Assembly (NCBI GenBank): GCA_038326655.1
Contig: JBBQKG010000002.1
Span: 62,001-126,000, forward strand
Length of the DNA stretch: 64,000 bases
Direction: 5' to 3'
From: JBBQKG01 sp038326655
GTDB taxonomy: Bacteria; Actinomycetota; Thermoleophilia; Solirubrobacterales; JBBDJG01
The translations under genes and the position numbers were made by a program. The notes below the pieces were generated by a model. That model had not been told where the DNA came from, did no database searches, and worked only from the letters and a program-made list of their open reading frames with translations. How positions within the stretch are numbered: position 1 is the first letter of the stretch; each line of letters opens with the position of its first letter. Positions 61,944-64,000 of the stretch are shown here, one piece after another.

Positions 61944-63215
61944 CTACCCGCGGACGTGGCCGGTGCCGCGCACCACGTACTTCGACGTGGTCAGCTCGCG
62001 CAGTGCGATCGGCCCGCGCGCGTGCAGCTTCTGCGTGGAGTTGCCCATCTCCGCGCCCATGCCGAACTCGCCGCCGTCCGTGAAGCGCGTGGAAGCGTTG
62101 ACGTAGACGCAGGCGGCGTCCACCCCGCCGGTGAATGCGTCCGCGGCGTCGTCGTCGCGCGTCACGATCGCCTCGGAGTGACCGCTGCCGTGGCGGTTGA
62201 CGTGATCGATCGCCTCCTCGAGGCTGTCCACGGTCTTCACGGCCATCTTCAGCCCCAGGTACTCCGTGTCCCAGTCCTTGTCGGTGGCCTCGCCGAGCGA
62301 GTCACCTTCGGCGCCCGCGAGCGCCCGCGTGCGGCCGTCCACGACCAGCTCGACGCCCGCGGCGCGAAGCCGCTCGAAGAGCCCGGGCAGCACCCGGGGT
62401 GCGACCTCCGAGTGCACGAGCAGCGTCTCCGCCGCGTTGCAGACGCCGGGGCGCTGGACCTTCGCGTTGTAGGCGATCTCCGTCGCCATCCCGGGATCGG
62501 CGCTGGCGTCCACGTAGACGTGGCAGTTGCCGGCCGCGGCGTAGATCACCGGCACCGTCGCGACGGCCTTCAGCGCCTTCTTCAAGCCTTCGCCGCCGCG
62601 GGGGATGATCAGGTCGACCAGCCCGTCCTGGGTCGCGAGCTCGCCCAGCTCGTCACGGCCGCCTCCGGCGACCAGGGAGACAGAGCCATCCGGCAGGCCG
62701 GCGCCCTCCCCCGCTTCGGCGACGATCTGCGCCAGCACCGCGTTCGACCGCGATGCCGTCGAGGAGCCACGCAGCACGACCGCGTTGCCGGACTTGATCG
62801 CCAGCACAGCCGCGTCGACGGTCACGTTGGGGCGGGCTTCGTAGACGATCGCGACGACGCCGAGCGGCACGCGGATCTTGCGAAGGTGCAGCCCGTTCTC
62901 GAGCGTGCGCGAGTCGAGCTCCTCACCGACCGGGTCGGGCAGCGTGACGATCGCGCGCACGCCCGCGGCGATCGCCTCGACGCGTGCGGCGTCGAGCGCG
63001 AGCCGATCCAGCAGCGCCGCGTCGAGCCCCGCCGCGCGGCCGTCATCAAGATCGCCGGCGTTGGCCTCGATGATCTGGTCGACGCGCGCCTCGAGCTCGG
63101 ATGCGATCGCCTCCAGCGCCCGGTCCTTTGTTGCGGTGTCGAGCATCGCGAGCCGGTGCGAAGCGCGCTTCGCGCGCTCGCAGAGCTCGGTCACGGACCT
63201 CGTCACGACTGCCAT
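61944..63215 (-). CDS. proA: Gamma-glutamyl phosphate reductase
   Basis: 423 residues from ATG 63215. NADPH-dependent second step of proline synthesis. The catalytic Cys is in KVQRPGVCNAAETLLVH; VPLGVVAIVYEARPNVT and the terminal ELTTSKYVVRGTGHVRG are family hallmarks. It starts 34 nt after proB; a TACCCT hexamer ends 6 nt before the ATG. Confidence 0.96.
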   Translation of the reverse strand: MAVVTRSVTELCERAKRASHRLAMLDTATKDRALEAIASELEARVDQIIEANAGDLDDGRAAGLDAALLDRLALDAARVEAIAAGVRAIVTLPDPVGEELDSRTLENGLHLRKIRVPLGVVAIVYEARPNVTVDAAVLAIKSGNAVVLRGSSTASRSNAVLAQIVAEAGEGAGLPDGSVSLVAGGGRDELGELATQDGLVDLIIPRGGEGLKKALKAVATVPVIYAAAGNCHVYVDASADPGMATEIAYNAKVQRPGVCNAAETLLVHSEVAPRVLPGLFERLRAAGVELVVDGRTRALAGAEGDSLGEATDKDWDTEYLGLKMAVKTVDSLEEAIDHVNRHGSGHSEAIVTRDDDAADAFTGGVDAACVYVNASTRFTDGGEFGMGAEMGNSTQKLHARGPIALRELTTSKYVVRGTGHVRG

Positions 63216-63221
63216 GGAAGA

Positions 63222-63227
63222 AGGGTA
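63222..63227 (-). promoter_or_regulatory. -10-like TACCCT for proA
   Basis: TANNNT hexamer ending 6 nt before the proA ATG, in the 34-base gap after proB; proA may also be read through from proB. Confidence 0.3.
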
Positions 63228-63249
63228 ACGGCAGCGAGGAGACGCTCGG

Positions 63250-64000
63250 TCAGGCAAGCACGAAGTAGTCCCGGTGCACCGCCTCCTGGCTCGCGCGGGG
63301 AAGCAGCGCGCGGACGTCCGACGATTTCAGCCCCTTGACCCTGCGCAGCTCCTGGGCGGAGTAGTTCGAGATGCCCTTGCCGATCGGCCGTCGGCCGTCG
63401 CCCGCGGCGGCCACGTCGACCGCATCGCCGGCCTCGAACTCGCCCTCCACGTCGACCACGCCGACCGGGAGGAGGCTCGTGCCCTGCTCGCGCAGCGCAC
63501 GTTCGGCGCCGGCGTCGACAAGCACCCGGCCACTCGAGGCCTTCGCGTACTTGAGCCAGAGCTTGAAGCTCGACTCCCGCCTTGCCTGCGCGTGGAAGCG
63601 CGTCCCCACCGCGTCGCCTCCGACCACGCGCTCGAGGTTCCCCGGCGTGGTCCCGTTGCAGATCACGACCGGGATGCCGGCCGAGGTCGCCATCTCAGCC
63701 GCGAGCACCTTGCTGCGCATCCCCCCCGAGCCGAGGTGGGAGCTCGACATCCCGATGTCGTAGTGACGGAGCTCGGCGAGGTCGCGCACCTCGGGAACGC
63801 GCCGGGCGCCGGCGTCGTGGCTCGGATCGGACGTGAACAGCGCATCGACGTCCGAGAGCACCACGAGCACGTCCGCGGAGATCAGCATCGCGACCTGAGC
63901 CGCAAGGATGTCGTTGTCCCCGAAGCTGATCTCGTCGGTCGCGGTCGTGTCGTTCTCGTTGATGACCGGGACGACGCCCCAATCGACCAGCTTGCCGAGC
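63250..64000 (-). CDS. proB: Glutamate 5-kinase (5' end outside the window)
   Basis: 250 residues, open to the window edge. The amino acid kinase part includes VIPVINEND-like VVPVINENDTTATDEISFGD (glutamate and ATP site) and DVLVVLSDVDALF. SHLGSGGMRSKVLAAEMATS and the C-terminal PUA domain (about the last 80 residues, SLLPVGVVDVEGEFEAGDAV) are present. It makes gamma-glutamyl phosphate for ProA. The first 110 or so residues are missing because the gene continues past 64000. Confidence 0.95.
   Translation of the reverse strand, partial: LGKLVDWGVVPVINENDTTATDEISFGDNDILAAQVAMLISADVLVVLSDVDALFTSDPSHDAGARRVPEVRDLAELRHYDIGMSSSHLGSGGMRSKVLAAEMATSAGIPVVICNGTTPGNLERVVGGDAVGTRFHAQARRESSFKLWLKYAKASSGRVLVDAGAERALREQGTSLLPVGVVDVEGEFEAGDAVDVAAAGDGRRPIGKGISNYSAQELRRVKGLKSSDVRALLPRASQEAVHRDYFVLA

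Overview
The window is a high-GC (about 70 % by eye) bacterial chromosome segment with tightly packed, often overlapping genes. Gene content and order point to an actinobacterium, most likely class Thermoleophilia (Solirubrobacterales/Gaiellales type). This placement is an inference from protein style and synteny, because no rRNA is present. The right half carries the conserved backbone proB-proA-nadD-rsfS / leuS / comEA-comEC / holA-rpsT-murJ-lepA / hrcA-dnaJ-prmA-mtaB-yqeY-phoH-ybeY-era.

Layout. 1-8.1 kb: a partial oxidoreductase, an EamA exporter, uvrA interrupted by an in-frame TGA, a cyclase-like protein lacking its catalytic core, a decayed AbiEi/DUF559 gene, uvrB, and two gene fragments. 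8.1-17 kb: lytic transglycosylase, coaE, rpsA, an FAD oxidoreductase, csbD, a YdcZ-type protein, polA and an ACT-domain malic enzyme. 17-26 kb: a branched-chain amino acid ABC system (livH-M-G-F) with three separate substrate-binding lipoproteins, and pfkA set among them. 26-34.7 kb: one strand carries hisIE-trpE-trpG-trpD-trpC-[htrA]-trpF-trpB-trpA and a small membrane protein; it is complete for tryptophan synthesis from chorismate, with an HtrA protease inserted. 35-48.9 kb: the ribosome/RNA/stress backbone plus a two-subunit MaoC dehydratase. 48.9-53.9 kb: a secreted beta-propeller protein, the ComEC/ComEA DNA-uptake pair and a cupin. 54-60.8 kb: leuS, then an uncharacterised envelope operon (DUF1800, Tat-signal DUF1501, cupredoxin), a structured leader and an HD-GYP-type protein. 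60.8-64 kb: tRNA-Ala(GGC), rsfS, nadD, proA and partial proB.

Regulation. The strongest signal running through the window is leaderless transcription. About twenty operon-first genes have a TANNNT hexamer 5-10 nt upstream of the start codon. In four cases (uvrA, the small membrane protein after trpA, yqeY and the first MaoC gene) the first three bases of that hexamer are the stop codon of the gene before. Several genes lack ATG/GTG/TTG where homology places the start: trpF has ATC, nadD has CTG, and comEC has no usual codon there. No mobile element, CRISPR array or rRNA was found.
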